Below, piece by piece: positions 1-6,220 of a DNA stretch of 6,411 nt (positions are counted from its first letter, which is position 1; every line of letters starts with the position of its first letter). The notes beneath the pieces were generated by a model. The model did not search any database. It was not told the origin of the DNA and saw only the letters and a program-made list of their open reading frames with translations. The stretch comes from an uncultured Frankineae bacterium (GTDB lineage Bacteria > Actinomycetota > Actinomycetes > Mycobacteriales > SCTD01), in NCBI GenBank assembly GCA_902805805.1, contig CADCUE010000306.1, positions 1 to 6,411 on the forward strand, in the 5' to 3' direction. The translations under genes and the position numbers were made by a program.

Positions 1-895
1 GGTGCACCGGGCGCGCAGAGGCGACGGGCGCCCGGTGGCGGTGAAGGTGCAGTACCCCGGCGTCCGCGAGGCGCTGACCGCCGACGTCCGCACCGTCTCG
101 GCGATGAGCCGGGCGGCCGCGCTCGTCGCCCGCGGCCTCGCCCTGCCACCGCTCGTGGCCGAGCTGCGCGAACGGCTCGTCGAGGAGCTCGACTACGAGC
201 ACGAGGGCGCCGTCCAGACCCGCTTCGCGCGGGCGTACGCCGGCGATCCCGACGTGCTCGTCCCGCGCGTCCACCGGGCGACCTCGCGCGTGCTCGTCAT
301 GGACTGGGTGGACGGCACGCCGCTGTCGGCCGTGGCGCGCACCGGCACGCAGGGCGAGCGCGACCGCGCGGCGGGGCTGTACCAGCACTTCCTCGTCAGC
401 GGGCCGGCCCGGGCGGGGCTGCTGCACACCGACCCGCACCCCGGCAACTTCCGGCTGCTCGCCGACGGCCGCCTGGGCGTCCTCGACTTCGGGTCCACCC
501 TCGAGCTGCCGTCCATGCCGACGACCTTCGGCCGGCTGCTGAGCGCCCTGCTGGGCGACGACCCGGACGAGGTGCTGCGGCGGCTGCGCGAGGAGGGCTT
601 CGTCCGGCCCGGCGTGGAGGTCGACGTGGCCAAGCTCGTCGACTACATGTCGCCGTTCACGGTCCCCGCCCGGTACGAGCGGTTCCGGTTCACCCGCGAC
701 TGGCTGCGCGGTGAGTTCGCCCGGGTCAACGACCCGCGCAACCCGGAGTTCGGCGTCGCGCTGAAGCTGGACCTGCCGGCCGAGCACCTGTTCACCCACC
801 GGGTGTGGCTCGGGATGGTCGGCGTCCTGTGTCAGCTCGAGGCGGAGGTGCCGGTGCGGCCGGTCCTGGAGGAGTACCTGCCCGGCTTCACCTGA
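1..895 (+). CDS. AarF/UbiB (ABC1) family atypical protein kinase, 5'-truncated by window edge
   Basis: This is the C-terminal 297 residues of an ABC1/ADCK/UbiB-type kinase-like protein. Relatives are ATPases linked to quinone or lipid metabolism; the role of actinobacterial members is poorly defined. Counting from the first full codon at base 2, I see the VAVK lysine (K15) followed by VQYPGV, an EELDY segment (61-65), a VLVMDWVDGTPLS hinge-like stretch (97-109), the catalytic-loop motif HTDPHPGN (142-149) and the metal-binding DFG (162-164). The C-terminal helical part ends in EEYLPGFT before TGA. The valine at base 2 precedes HRA, which matches the internal QVHRA stretch of the family. It is therefore not a start, and the KxGQ region and N-terminus lie outside the window. 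All visible catalytic residues are kept, so the protein looks functional. It faces the phosphatase gene tail to tail, so the two are not co-transcribed. Family assignment is very secure; substrate is unknown. Confidence 0.93.
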   Translation, partial: VHRARRGDGRPVAVKVQYPGVREALTADVRTVSAMSRAAALVARGLALPPLVAELRERLVEELDYEHEGAVQTRFARAYAGDPDVLVPRVHRATSRVLVMDWVDGTPLSAVARTGTQGERDRAAGLYQHFLVSGPARAGLLHTDPHPGNFRLLADGRLGVLDFGSTLELPSMPTTFGRLLSALLGDDPDEVLRRLREEGFVRPGVEVDVAKLVDYMSPFTVPARYERFRFTRDWLRGEFARVNDPRNPEFGVALKLDLPAEHLFTHRVWLGMVGVLCQLEAEVPVRPVLEEYLPGFT

Positions 896-1010
896 GCGAG
901 CTGCACGAGCGCGCCGGTGAGGGAGACCGCTGCGGCCGCCACGAAGGCGCAGGTGCCCGAGACGAGCACCCAGCCAGAGCCCGGGACCGCGCGGCTGACG
1001 CGCCGCAGGC
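896..1010. other. Convergent intergenic gap with weak GC hairpins
   Basis: These 115 bases separate two genes that end towards each other. No T-tract terminator is visible. The best structures are short: GCGGC/GCCGC at 991-1006 (alternatively GCGCG/CGCGC at 989-1003) and GGTGC/GCACC at 952-970. Each has a 5-base stem. A NotI-type palindrome GCGGCCGC lies at 932-939. The hairpins could act as a terminator without a U-tract, as is common in actinobacteria, but stems this short are expected by chance at this GC content. A - strand frame through this gap is discussed under findings. Confidence 0.3.
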
Positions 1011-3590
1011 TCAGGCGGGCAGGGCCTCGAGCTCGAACCACACGCACTTGCCGGCCGAGAGCCGCTCGGTGCCCCAGGCACGGGCCAGGGCGCCGACGAT
1101 GAGCAGCCCGCGACCTCCCTCGGCGTCGAGCTCCGGCGTGCGGGCCTGCGGCAGCGCGTCGGAGCGGCCGTCGATGAGCTCGACCCGCAGGCCGCCCGCC
1201 GGTGGCCGGCGCACCCACAGGTCGACGCCCGGACCGCCGTGCCGCAGCGCGTTCGTGGCGACCTCGGTGACGAGCAGGGCCGCGTCGTCCGGGTCGCACC
1301 CGGTCCGCTGCGCCCACTGCACCGCGAGCCTGCGGGCCCGCGCGACCTCCGACAGGTGGCCCGCGAGGTGCAGGTGGGCGCCGGCGTCGGCCGGCTCCTC
1401 GCCGCCGGTCAGGACCGCCAGCAGCGCGCTGTCGTCGTCGGGGCGGCCGTCGCGGCCCATGCTCCGCAGCAGCGTGTCGCACAGCTGCTCGAGGCCGGAC
1501 GGCTCGAGCTCGCCCAGCTCGGCGACGGCGTTGCGCAGGGCCAGCAGGCCCTCCTCGACCGGCTGCGCGCGGCCCTCGACGAGCCCGTCGGTGAACAGCA
1601 GGAGCAGCGCGCCCTCCGGCAGGTGCACGGCCGTCTCCGGCGGCGGGGCGGCGCCGACCCCGAGCGGCGGGCCCGGCTCGATCTCGACGTACTGCCCGCC
1701 GCCGTCCCGGTGGACGACGAGCGGCGGGAGGTGGCCGGCGCTCGCGAGCTGCAGCGCACCGGTGGCAGGGTCCAGCACCCCGTAGAGGCAGGTGGTCAGC
1801 GACGTCTGCCCGAGCGACGACATGGCGGCGTCGACGAGCGCCAGGACCGCGGACGGGCTGTCCTCGACGAGGGCGCAGGCGCGCACGGCCGCGCGCAGCT
1901 GCCCCATCACCGCTGCCGCCGCGATGCCGCGCCCCATGACGTCACCGATGACCAGGCCGACCCGGCCGCGGGTCAGCGGCACGAGGTCGTACCAGTCGCC
2001 GCCGACCTCCGCGCCGGCCGCGCCGGGCAGGTAGCGGTGGGCGACGGTGAGGCCGGGCAGCTCGGGCAGCGCCCGCGGCAGCAGCGAGCGCTGCAGCGTG
2101 AGCGCTGTCTCGCGCTCCTGGCGGTAGCGCAGGGCGTTGTCGACGGCGGTCGCCATGCGCCGGGCGAGGTCCTCGACCAGCTCGACGTCGGCGTCGGTGT
2201 AGCGCTGCTGCTGCTCGCTGGTGAGGGTCAGGACGCCGATCGTGCGCCCGACGACCTGCAGCGGGACGACCAGCGCGCTGCCCAGCCCGAGCCGCCGCAG
2301 GGCGTCGTAGTGCCAGTCGTCGCGGGCGATCGCCCGGACGACCGCGTCGGCGAACGCCCGGTGGTGGACGGTGCGCTGCTCACCGACGGCCTGGCCGATC
2401 CCGGCGCCGCGCTCGGGGTCGGGCGGGTAGCGGACGAACAGCTCGGTGAGCAGGTCCTGCAGCTCGGGGTCGCGGTGGTGGACGGTGACCAGCTGCGGCG
2501 CGCCCTGCTCGTCCAGCAGGTGGACCGAGCACCAGTCGCCCGCCGCCGGCACCGCCAGTGCCGCCACCGCGTCGATCGTCTGGTGGAAGTCGAGCGACGC
2601 GGCGAGCCGGGCGCTGGCCATGGCGAGGAAGGAGATCCGCCGGCGCGCCTCCCGCTCGGCGGTGAGCAGCCGCCCGCGCTCCATCGCCTGCGCGCCCTGC
2701 CTCGCCAGCGTCAGCAGGAAGACCAGGTCGTCGTCGTCGAAGGCGGCCGGCCGCACCGACGACAGCACGAGCACGCCGAGCACGCGGCCCTCGACCTCGA
2801 GCGGCACGCAGGCGATCGACTCGCTGAGCGAGCTGTGCGGCAGGTGCGGGTAGAGGTCGACGAGCTCCTGGCGCGACTCGGTGCGCATCGGCGCACCGGC
2901 CCGCAGCAGGTCGGTGAGCGGGGTGGAGGCCTCGAGCGGCAGCGACTCGTACGTCGCGACCACCTCGGGCTCGTAGCCGACGTGCGCCAGCACCCGCAGC
3001 CGGCCCCGGTCGATGACGGTGACCCCGCCCGCGTCGACGCGCAGCGCGTCGACCGCCTGGGCCACGACGACGGCGGCGATCCGGTCGTCGTCGAGCGAGG
3101 CCCCGAGCGCCTCGCTGATCCGGACCAGCCGGGCGTTGCGGTCGGCGAGCCGCTCGGCCCGGGCGCGGGCGTCCTGCAGCTGCTCGGCGCGCGCGGTGAG
3201 CGCGGAGGCGTAGCTCGTGATGTCGAGCGAGACGCCGACGACACCGACGACCCGGCCGTCGTCGTCGCGCACCGGGCCGTTGCTCACCCAGACGAGCATC
3301 GGCGTGCCGTCCCGGTGCCGGGTGTGGAACTCGCCCGCCCAGCCGCGTCCGGCGTGCAGCGCCGCCCGGACCTCGTCGGCGCGCTCGGGCACCAGGCCGA
3401 TGAGCTCCCGCACCGACCGGCCGACGGCCTCGTCGGGGGTCCAGCCGTACAGCTCCTGCGCCCCCGGGCTCCACGCCACCACGCGGCTGTCGAGGTCGAC
3501 GGCGATGACGGCACCGGGCAGCTGCTCGACGCGCAGGCCGGTCGCGTCGTCGGCCCCGCCCGCCGATCGCTGCGCAGGCAGGTCGACCAC
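1011..3590 (-). CDS. PAS-GAF-GAF-PP2C (SpoIIE/RsbU-type) phosphatase with C-terminal RsbW-like HATPase domain
   Basis: This 859-residue, apparently cytoplasmic signalling protein probably senses stress and dephosphorylates a STAS anti-anti-sigma factor. Domain order: PAS about 20-125 (AVDLDSRVVAWSPGAQELYGW; ends SLDIT), a charged helical linker about 128-158, GAF1 about 165-305, GAF2 about 325-488, a PP2C/SpoIIE domain about 500-728, and an HATPase_c domain about 738-857. The phosphatase keeps its acidic metal ligands: GGDWYD (D532, D535), GDVMGRG (D550), FTDG (D668) and PDDDS (D719/D720), so activity is expected. The ATPase domain has the N-box TEVATNALRHG (E776, N780) and a G2-like GGRGLLIV (825-832). 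The region where the G1 box would lie (IDGRSDALP, 806-814) lacks the usual glycine-rich form, so kinase activity is less certain than nucleotide or partner binding. No transmembrane segment is seen. The GTG at 3588-3590 is the only start close to the PAS domain and has no clear Shine-Dalgarno sequence. No sigma factor or STAS gene is adjacent. Confidence 0.93.
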   Translation of the reverse strand: MVDLPAQRSAGGADDATGLRVEQLPGAVIAVDLDSRVVAWSPGAQELYGWTPDEAVGRSVRELIGLVPERADEVRAALHAGRGWAGEFHTRHRDGTPMLVWVSNGPVRDDDGRVVGVVGVSLDITSYASALTARAEQLQDARARAERLADRNARLVRISEALGASLDDDRIAAVVVAQAVDALRVDAGGVTVIDRGRLRVLAHVGYEPEVVATYESLPLEASTPLTDLLRAGAPMRTESRQELVDLYPHLPHSSLSESIACVPLEVEGRVLGVLVLSSVRPAAFDDDDLVFLLTLARQGAQAMERGRLLTAEREARRRISFLAMASARLAASLDFHQTIDAVAALAVPAAGDWCSVHLLDEQGAPQLVTVHHRDPELQDLLTELFVRYPPDPERGAGIGQAVGEQRTVHHRAFADAVVRAIARDDWHYDALRRLGLGSALVVPLQVVGRTIGVLTLTSEQQQRYTDADVELVEDLARRMATAVDNALRYRQERETALTLQRSLLPRALPELPGLTVAHRYLPGAAGAEVGGDWYDLVPLTRGRVGLVIGDVMGRGIAAAAVMGQLRAAVRACALVEDSPSAVLALVDAAMSSLGQTSLTTCLYGVLDPATGALQLASAGHLPPLVVHRDGGGQYVEIEPGPPLGVGAAPPPETAVHLPEGALLLLFTDGLVEGRAQPVEEGLLALRNAVAELGELEPSGLEQLCDTLLRSMGRDGRPDDDSALLAVLTGGEEPADAGAHLHLAGHLSEVARARRLAVQWAQRTGCDPDDAALLVTEVATNALRHGGPGVDLWVRRPPAGGLRVELIDGRSDALPQARTPELDAEGGRGLLIVGALARAWGTERLSAGKCVWFELEALPA

Positions 3591-3596
3591 GGACGC

Positions 3597-3625
3597 AGCG
3601 TAACCGGCCTCGGATCGCCGTCCGA
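3597..3625 (-). promoter_or_regulatory. Candidate leaderless promoter of the phosphatase gene
   Basis: Read on the - strand, TACGCT (3602-3597) fits the TANNNT -10 pattern and ends six bases before the GTG start. Transcription would then begin at or next to the start codon, which agrees with the lack of a ribosome binding site. A poor -35 (TCGGAC, 3625-3620) lies 17 bases upstream. This rests on pattern alone; leaderless mRNAs are common in actinobacteria. Confidence 0.35.
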
Positions 3626-3641
3626 CCCGCGAGCGGGTAGG
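3622..3641. promoter_or_regulatory. Imperfect dyad in the divergent promoter region, possible operator
   Basis: ACCCGC-GA-GCGGGT at 3625-3638 is a perfect 6-base inverted repeat with a 2-base centre. After one mismatch (G3624/A3639), CC and GG extend the pairing to 3622 and 3641, so 8 of 9 flanking positions are symmetric. It lies in the 59-base gap between divergent start codons, overlaps the possible -35 of the - strand gene, and touches a TAGGCA (3638-3643) six bases before the Nudix start. That is a natural place for a regulator controlling both directions. The binding protein is unknown and a chance GC palindrome is possible. Confidence 0.4.
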
Positions 3642-3649
3642 CAGGACGG

Positions 3650-4117
3650 GTGAGGGACGGGGACGGCTGGACCGAGTGCACGCTGGGGCACCGCCACTGG
3701 GGGCGCTTCGGCGCCGCCGGGCTGCTGGCGGTGACGCCCCGGTCCCCGGACGGGAGCGCGGGGACGCCGTACGTCCTCATGCAGCACCGCGCGGCGTGGA
3801 GCCACGGCGGCGACACCTGGGGCGTGCCCGGCGGCGCGCGCGGGTCGACGGAGACCGCGCTGGCCGCGGCGCAGCGCGAGACGGTCGAGGAGACCGGCAT
3901 CGACGTGGCGCAGGTCGTCCCGGTCGCCGAGCACGTCGCCGACCACGGCACCTGGAGCTACACGACGATCGTCGCGACCGTGCCGGCGCGCCTGCCGGTG
4001 GTGCCCGACCGCGAGAGCATCGCGCTGCGCTGGGTGCCGGTCGACGAGGTGACGACCCTGCCGCTGCTGCCGGCGTTCGCCGCGGCCTGGCCGGCCCTGC
4101 TGCGGCTGCTGCCGTGA
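3650..4117 (+). CDS. Nudix hydrolase (MutT-like)
   Basis: This 155-residue protein belongs to the Nudix family, which cleaves nucleoside diphosphates linked to another moiety, using Mg2+ or Mn2+. The Nudix box is complete at residues 62-84: G62, E68 five residues later, R76 after seven more, then E77 and EE (80-81) with G83 and I84. The box sits after the strand YVLMQHRAA and the substrate-side stretch GDTWGVPGG. The N-terminus carries HRHWGRFGAAGLL (14-26). Length is normal for a single-domain Nudix enzyme. The GTG at 3650 is the chosen start; GGACGG just upstream is too close for a good ribosome binding site, so a leaderless start is possible. It is the first gene of a probable two-gene operon, its stop overlapping the next start (GTGA, 4114-4117). 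The substrate cannot be read from the sequence. Candidates include oxidised nucleotides, nucleotide sugars and ADP-ribose. Confidence 0.93.
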   Translation: MRDGDGWTECTLGHRHWGRFGAAGLLAVTPRSPDGSAGTPYVLMQHRAAWSHGGDTWGVPGGARGSTETALAAAQRETVEETGIDVAQVVPVAEHVADHGTWSYTTIVATVPARLPVVPDRESIALRWVPVDEVTTLPLLPAFAAAWPALLRLLP

Positions 4118-4983
4118 CCGGGCCCGCCTCCGGGCGGTGGCCGGTCGCGTTCGGCGAGGCGGAGGTGCTGCGCGACCTCGACGCCGACGACGGGTGGCTG
4201 CTGTCGGTCGACGGGGTGGCGCAGTCCTACGTCGACCGGGCCGACCCGACGCACCTGGAGTTCGACTACGTCCGCCTCATGGGCGACGTCGTCGACGTGC
4301 TCCCGGAGGGGCCCCTCACCGCGGTGCACCTCGGCGGGGGCGGCTGCACGCTCCCCCGCTACGTCGCCGCGACCCGCCCCGGGTCGCGGCAGCTGGTCGT
4401 CGAGGCCGACGAGCCGCTCGCCGAGCTGGTGCGCCGCAGCTTCGGCACGGCCGGCTTCCGGCTGCGCGTCGGCGACGCCCGCACGACGCTGCCCGCGCTG
4501 CGCCAGGGCGAGAGCGACCTCGTCGTCGCCGACGTCTTCGAGAGCTCGGTGCAGCCCGTGCACGTGACGACCCTGGAGTGGCTCGGCGAGGTGCGGCGGC
4601 TGCTGCGCCCCGGCGGGGCGTACGTGGTGAACGTCGCCGACGGCCGGCCGCTCGCCTTCGCCAAGGGACAGGTGGCGACGCTGCAGGCGGTGTTCCCGCA
4701 CGTGGTGCTGCTCGCCGACCCCTCGGTGCTGCGCGGACGGCGGTTCGCCAACCTCGTGCTCGCCGCCTCCGACGAGCCGCTGCCGGTCGACCTGCTCGTG
4801 CGCCGCGCCTCGCGCGCCGCCGGCCGCGCGCGGGTCGTCAGCGGCGACGACCTCACGGCGTTCACGGGCGGCGCGGCGCCGGTCTCCGACGCCACTGCCC
4901 GCTCGGCGCCCCGGCCGCCGCCGGAGCTGTTCCGCCGCTCGTCCGGGCAAGCTGGACGGGGCCAGCGAGACGGGGCCGGCTAG
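4114..4983 (+). CDS. Spermidine synthase-like protein (Rossmann methyltransferase fold)
   Basis: This 289-residue protein has the layout of the spermidine synthase/class I methyltransferase superfamily. An N-terminal beta region (DDGWLLSVDGVAQSYVD, 25-41) resembles the SpeE start. The nucleotide-binding motif VHLGGGG (71-77) follows, then VVEADE with acidic E97 for the ribose, GDAR (120-123), DLVVADVF (135-142) and a post-motif strand LRPGGAYVVN (164-173). True spermidine synthases carry a D-S-x-D-P-type motif at the 140 region for the polyamine amino groups. Here it reads DVFESS, so aminopropyl transfer to putrescine is doubtful and the substrate is unknown. No transmembrane segments are present, unlike the MFS-fused relatives. 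The GTG at 4114 overlaps the Nudix stop by four bases, indicating translational coupling; the frame is open upstream only as a shadow of the Nudix gene. The C-terminal tail (about 265-289) is low-complexity and encoded partly by a tandem repeat. Confidence 0.85.
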   Translation: MTGPASGRWPVAFGEAEVLRDLDADDGWLLSVDGVAQSYVDRADPTHLEFDYVRLMGDVVDVLPEGPLTAVHLGGGGCTLPRYVAATRPGSRQLVVEADEPLAELVRRSFGTAGFRLRVGDARTTLPALRQGESDLVVADVFESSVQPVHVTTLEWLGEVRRLLRPGGAYVVNVADGRPLAFAKGQVATLQAVFPHVVLLADPSVLRGRRFANLVLAASDEPLPVDLLVRRASRAAGRARVVSGDDLTAFTGGAAPVSDATARSAPRPPPELFRRSSGQAGRGQRDGAG

Positions 4984-4996
4984 ACGGGGACGGCGG
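4941..4996. repeat. 14-base tandem repeat across two convergent gene ends
   Basis: Three adjacent 14-base units start at 4955, 4969 and 4983, each beginning GACGGGG. Units 1 and 2 match at 12 of 14 positions and units 2 and 3 at 11 of 14. A more diverged unit at 4941-4954 matches unit 1 at 9 of 14. The period is not a multiple of three, so no protein repeat results. The array encodes the last residues of both convergent genes and contains both stop codons. GCTGG-ACGGGG-CCAGC (4951-4966) is a perfect 5-base stem with a 6-base loop that could aid termination on the + strand; no T-tract follows. Confidence 0.7.
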
Positions 4997-6080
4997 CGTC
5001 GACCGTCCGGCGCACGACCTCGACGAGGTCGCCGGTGGCGGCGTAGGTCCGGCGCTGCTCGGCGGCGGACGTGCCGCGGCCGAGGGCCTGCTCGGCGAGG
5101 CCGTGCACCTCGTCCCACTCGCCCGTCTCCTCGAGGTCGTCGCGCAGCCGGGCGAGCAGGTCGCGCACGACGTCGGCGGCCGGCCGGCGCTCGACGAGGT
5201 GGAGGTCGAGCAGCCGGTCATCGAGCCCGTGCTTCGCCGCGCCCCACCGCGCCGCCCGGACCAGCTCCGGCCGCGGCTGCGGGAACGGGGCGCCGGTGAC
5301 CGCCGCGCGGGCGGCCGTGCGGACCAGCGAGCGGGCCAGGCCCGCCTGCAGGACGACGTCGTCGAGCCGGGGGCACACGTCGGCGATGCGCACCTCGATC
5401 GTCGGGAAGCGGGTGGACAGCCGCGCGTCCCAGTAGAGGTGGCTCGCGTCGCGCACGACGCCGGAGGTGACGAGGTCGGCGACGACCCGGTCGTACGCCG
5501 CCCGGTCGCCGAGCAGCTCCTGCGACCCGGTCACCGGGAAGCGCGCGTAGTGCTGGGTCCGCCAGCTGGCGTAGGCGGTGTCGTGGCCCTCCCAGAACGG
5601 CGAGCTGCCCGACAGCGCCAGCAGCACCGGCAGGTCGGGCCGCAGGCGGTCGAGCACCTGCACCGCGAGGTCGCCGTCGGGGACGACGACGTGGACGTGC
5701 ATGCCGGTGATGAGCTGCTGCAGCGCCAGCAGGCCGAAGCGCTCCTCGAGCTCGTCGTAGCGCGAGTCGGGGGTGCGGGTCTGGTCTCGCCACGTCCCGA
5801 ACGGGTGGGTGCCCGTGGGCAGGATGCGGCAGCCGTGGCGCTGGGCGGCCGTGTCGGCGCCGCGGCGGAGCTCACCGACCTCGCGGCGCACGTCGGCGAG
5901 CGTCGTCAGGACGTCGCTGGCGACCTCGAGCTGGCTGGTCGAGATCTCGCCCTGCGCGCGTCCGCCGAGCAGGCCGACCGCCTCCGGGACCACGTCGGGG
6001 GCGTCCGCGAGCCCCATGGTCCGGGCGTCGACGAGCTGGTACTCCTCCTCGACACCGAGAGTGGCTCCGACGTCCGTCAC
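4980..6080 (-). CDS. YbdK-family carboxylate-amine ligase (GCS2, glutamate-cysteine ligase-like)
   Basis: This 366-residue protein belongs to the GCS2 family, which includes YbdK, an enzyme with weak glutamate-cysteine ligase activity in vitro. Members join a carboxylate to an amine using ATP. Visible family motifs: GVEEEYQLVD (9-18), QGEISTSQLEV (43-53, with acidic E45 and E52), GTHPFGTW (90-97), TGMHVHVVV (125-133), LSGSSPFWEGHDT (156-168), YWDAR (216-220) and TIEVRIADVCP (227-237). Length is usual for the family. The frame stays open to a GTG at 6143, but the extra 21 residues are arginine-rich and lack homology features. The GTG at 6078-6080 places GVEEEY near the N-terminus as expected. 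No clear ribosome binding site is seen. Actinobacteria generally make mycothiol rather than glutathione, so the natural product may not be gamma-glutamylcysteine. EgtA of ergothioneine synthesis is a distant relative, but no egt genes are nearby. Confidence 0.92.
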   Translation of the reverse strand: MTDVGATLGVEEEYQLVDARTMGLADAPDVVPEAVGLLGGRAQGEISTSQLEVASDVLTTLADVRREVGELRRGADTAAQRHGCRILPTGTHPFGTWRDQTRTPDSRYDELEERFGLLALQQLITGMHVHVVVPDGDLAVQVLDRLRPDLPVLLALSGSSPFWEGHDTAYASWRTQHYARFPVTGSQELLGDRAAYDRVVADLVTSGVVRDASHLYWDARLSTRFPTIEVRIADVCPRLDDVVLQAGLARSLVRTAARAAVTGAPFPQPRPELVRAARWGAAKHGLDDRLLDLHLVERRPAADVVRDLLARLRDDLEETGEWDEVHGLAEQALGRGTSAAEQRRTYAATGDLVEVVRRTVDAAVPV

Positions 6081-6220
6081 GAGACGATCGTGCCGCACAC
6101 CGCGACGGGGCCGTGCACGCGCCGATCGTGGTGCTCCCGTCACCGCTCGTGGTAGTCGCGGGCGCTGCGGTTGCCGCCCGTCGGCGCGGGGCAGCGGGGA
6201 CCCGTCGAGAGGGGGTTCCC
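6081..6220. promoter_or_regulatory. Divergent intergenic region with repeated CGATCGTG
   Basis: These 140 bases lie between the ligase start and the start of the right-edge gene, so they should hold promoters for both. CGATCGTG occurs at 6085-6092 and again at 6123-6130, 38 bases apart, with the 8-base palindrome CGTGCACG (6112-6119) between them. On the - strand CACGAT (6092-6087) lies six bases before the ligase GTG and is a weak -10 candidate. A CGGGCG/CGCCCG stem (6159-6180, 10-base loop) follows. I see no convincing -35/-10 pair for the + strand gene. Confidence 0.3.
6197..6220 (+). promoter_or_regulatory. Shine-Dalgarno sequence within a possible hairpin before the right-edge gene
   Basis: GAGG at 6209-6212, inside a purine run, lies eight bases before the GTG at 6221. 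It is the clearest ribosome binding site in the window. GGGACCC (6197-6203) can pair with GGGTTCCC (6213-6220), one T bulged, leaving a 9-base loop that contains the GAGG. The site supports the start codon choice; any regulatory role of the hairpin is speculative. Confidence 0.45.

Noticed and set aside
2..4. GTG at base 2 as the start of the AarF-type gene
   Set aside because: The following residues match the internal QVHRA...VAVK region of the family, so the gene begins outside the window.
1239..3653. Long + strand open frame (804 residues) opposite the phosphatase gene
   Set aside because: It is rich in Arg, Gly, Gln, Asp and Val with no domain, and it mirrors a gene with clear catalytic motifs on the other strand. 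Long antisense frames are expected at this GC content.
2380..3951. - strand frame of 523 residues crossing the divergent promoter region
   Set aside because: Arginine/alanine-rich translation with no motif; it overlaps two well-supported genes in other frames.
3676..4113. Upstream extension of the spermidine-synthase-like frame
   Set aside because: Residues before the GTG at 4114 are an out-of-frame shadow of the Nudix gene and add no family sequence; the 4-base overlap start is far better supported.
6081..6143. 21-residue N-terminal extension of the ligase (GTG at 6143)
   Set aside because: Arginine-rich, outside the family's conserved start, and it would take up much of the divergent promoter region.
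4137..6155. + strand frame of 672 residues over the ligase gene
   Set aside because: No recognisable domain; antisense to the complete YbdK-family gene and out of frame with the spermidine-synthase-like gene.
6159..6180. CGGGCG/CGCCCG stem-loop as a tRNA, riboswitch or terminator
   Set aside because: A single 6-base GC stem without a T-tract, acceptor arm or conserved RNA motif; likely chance.
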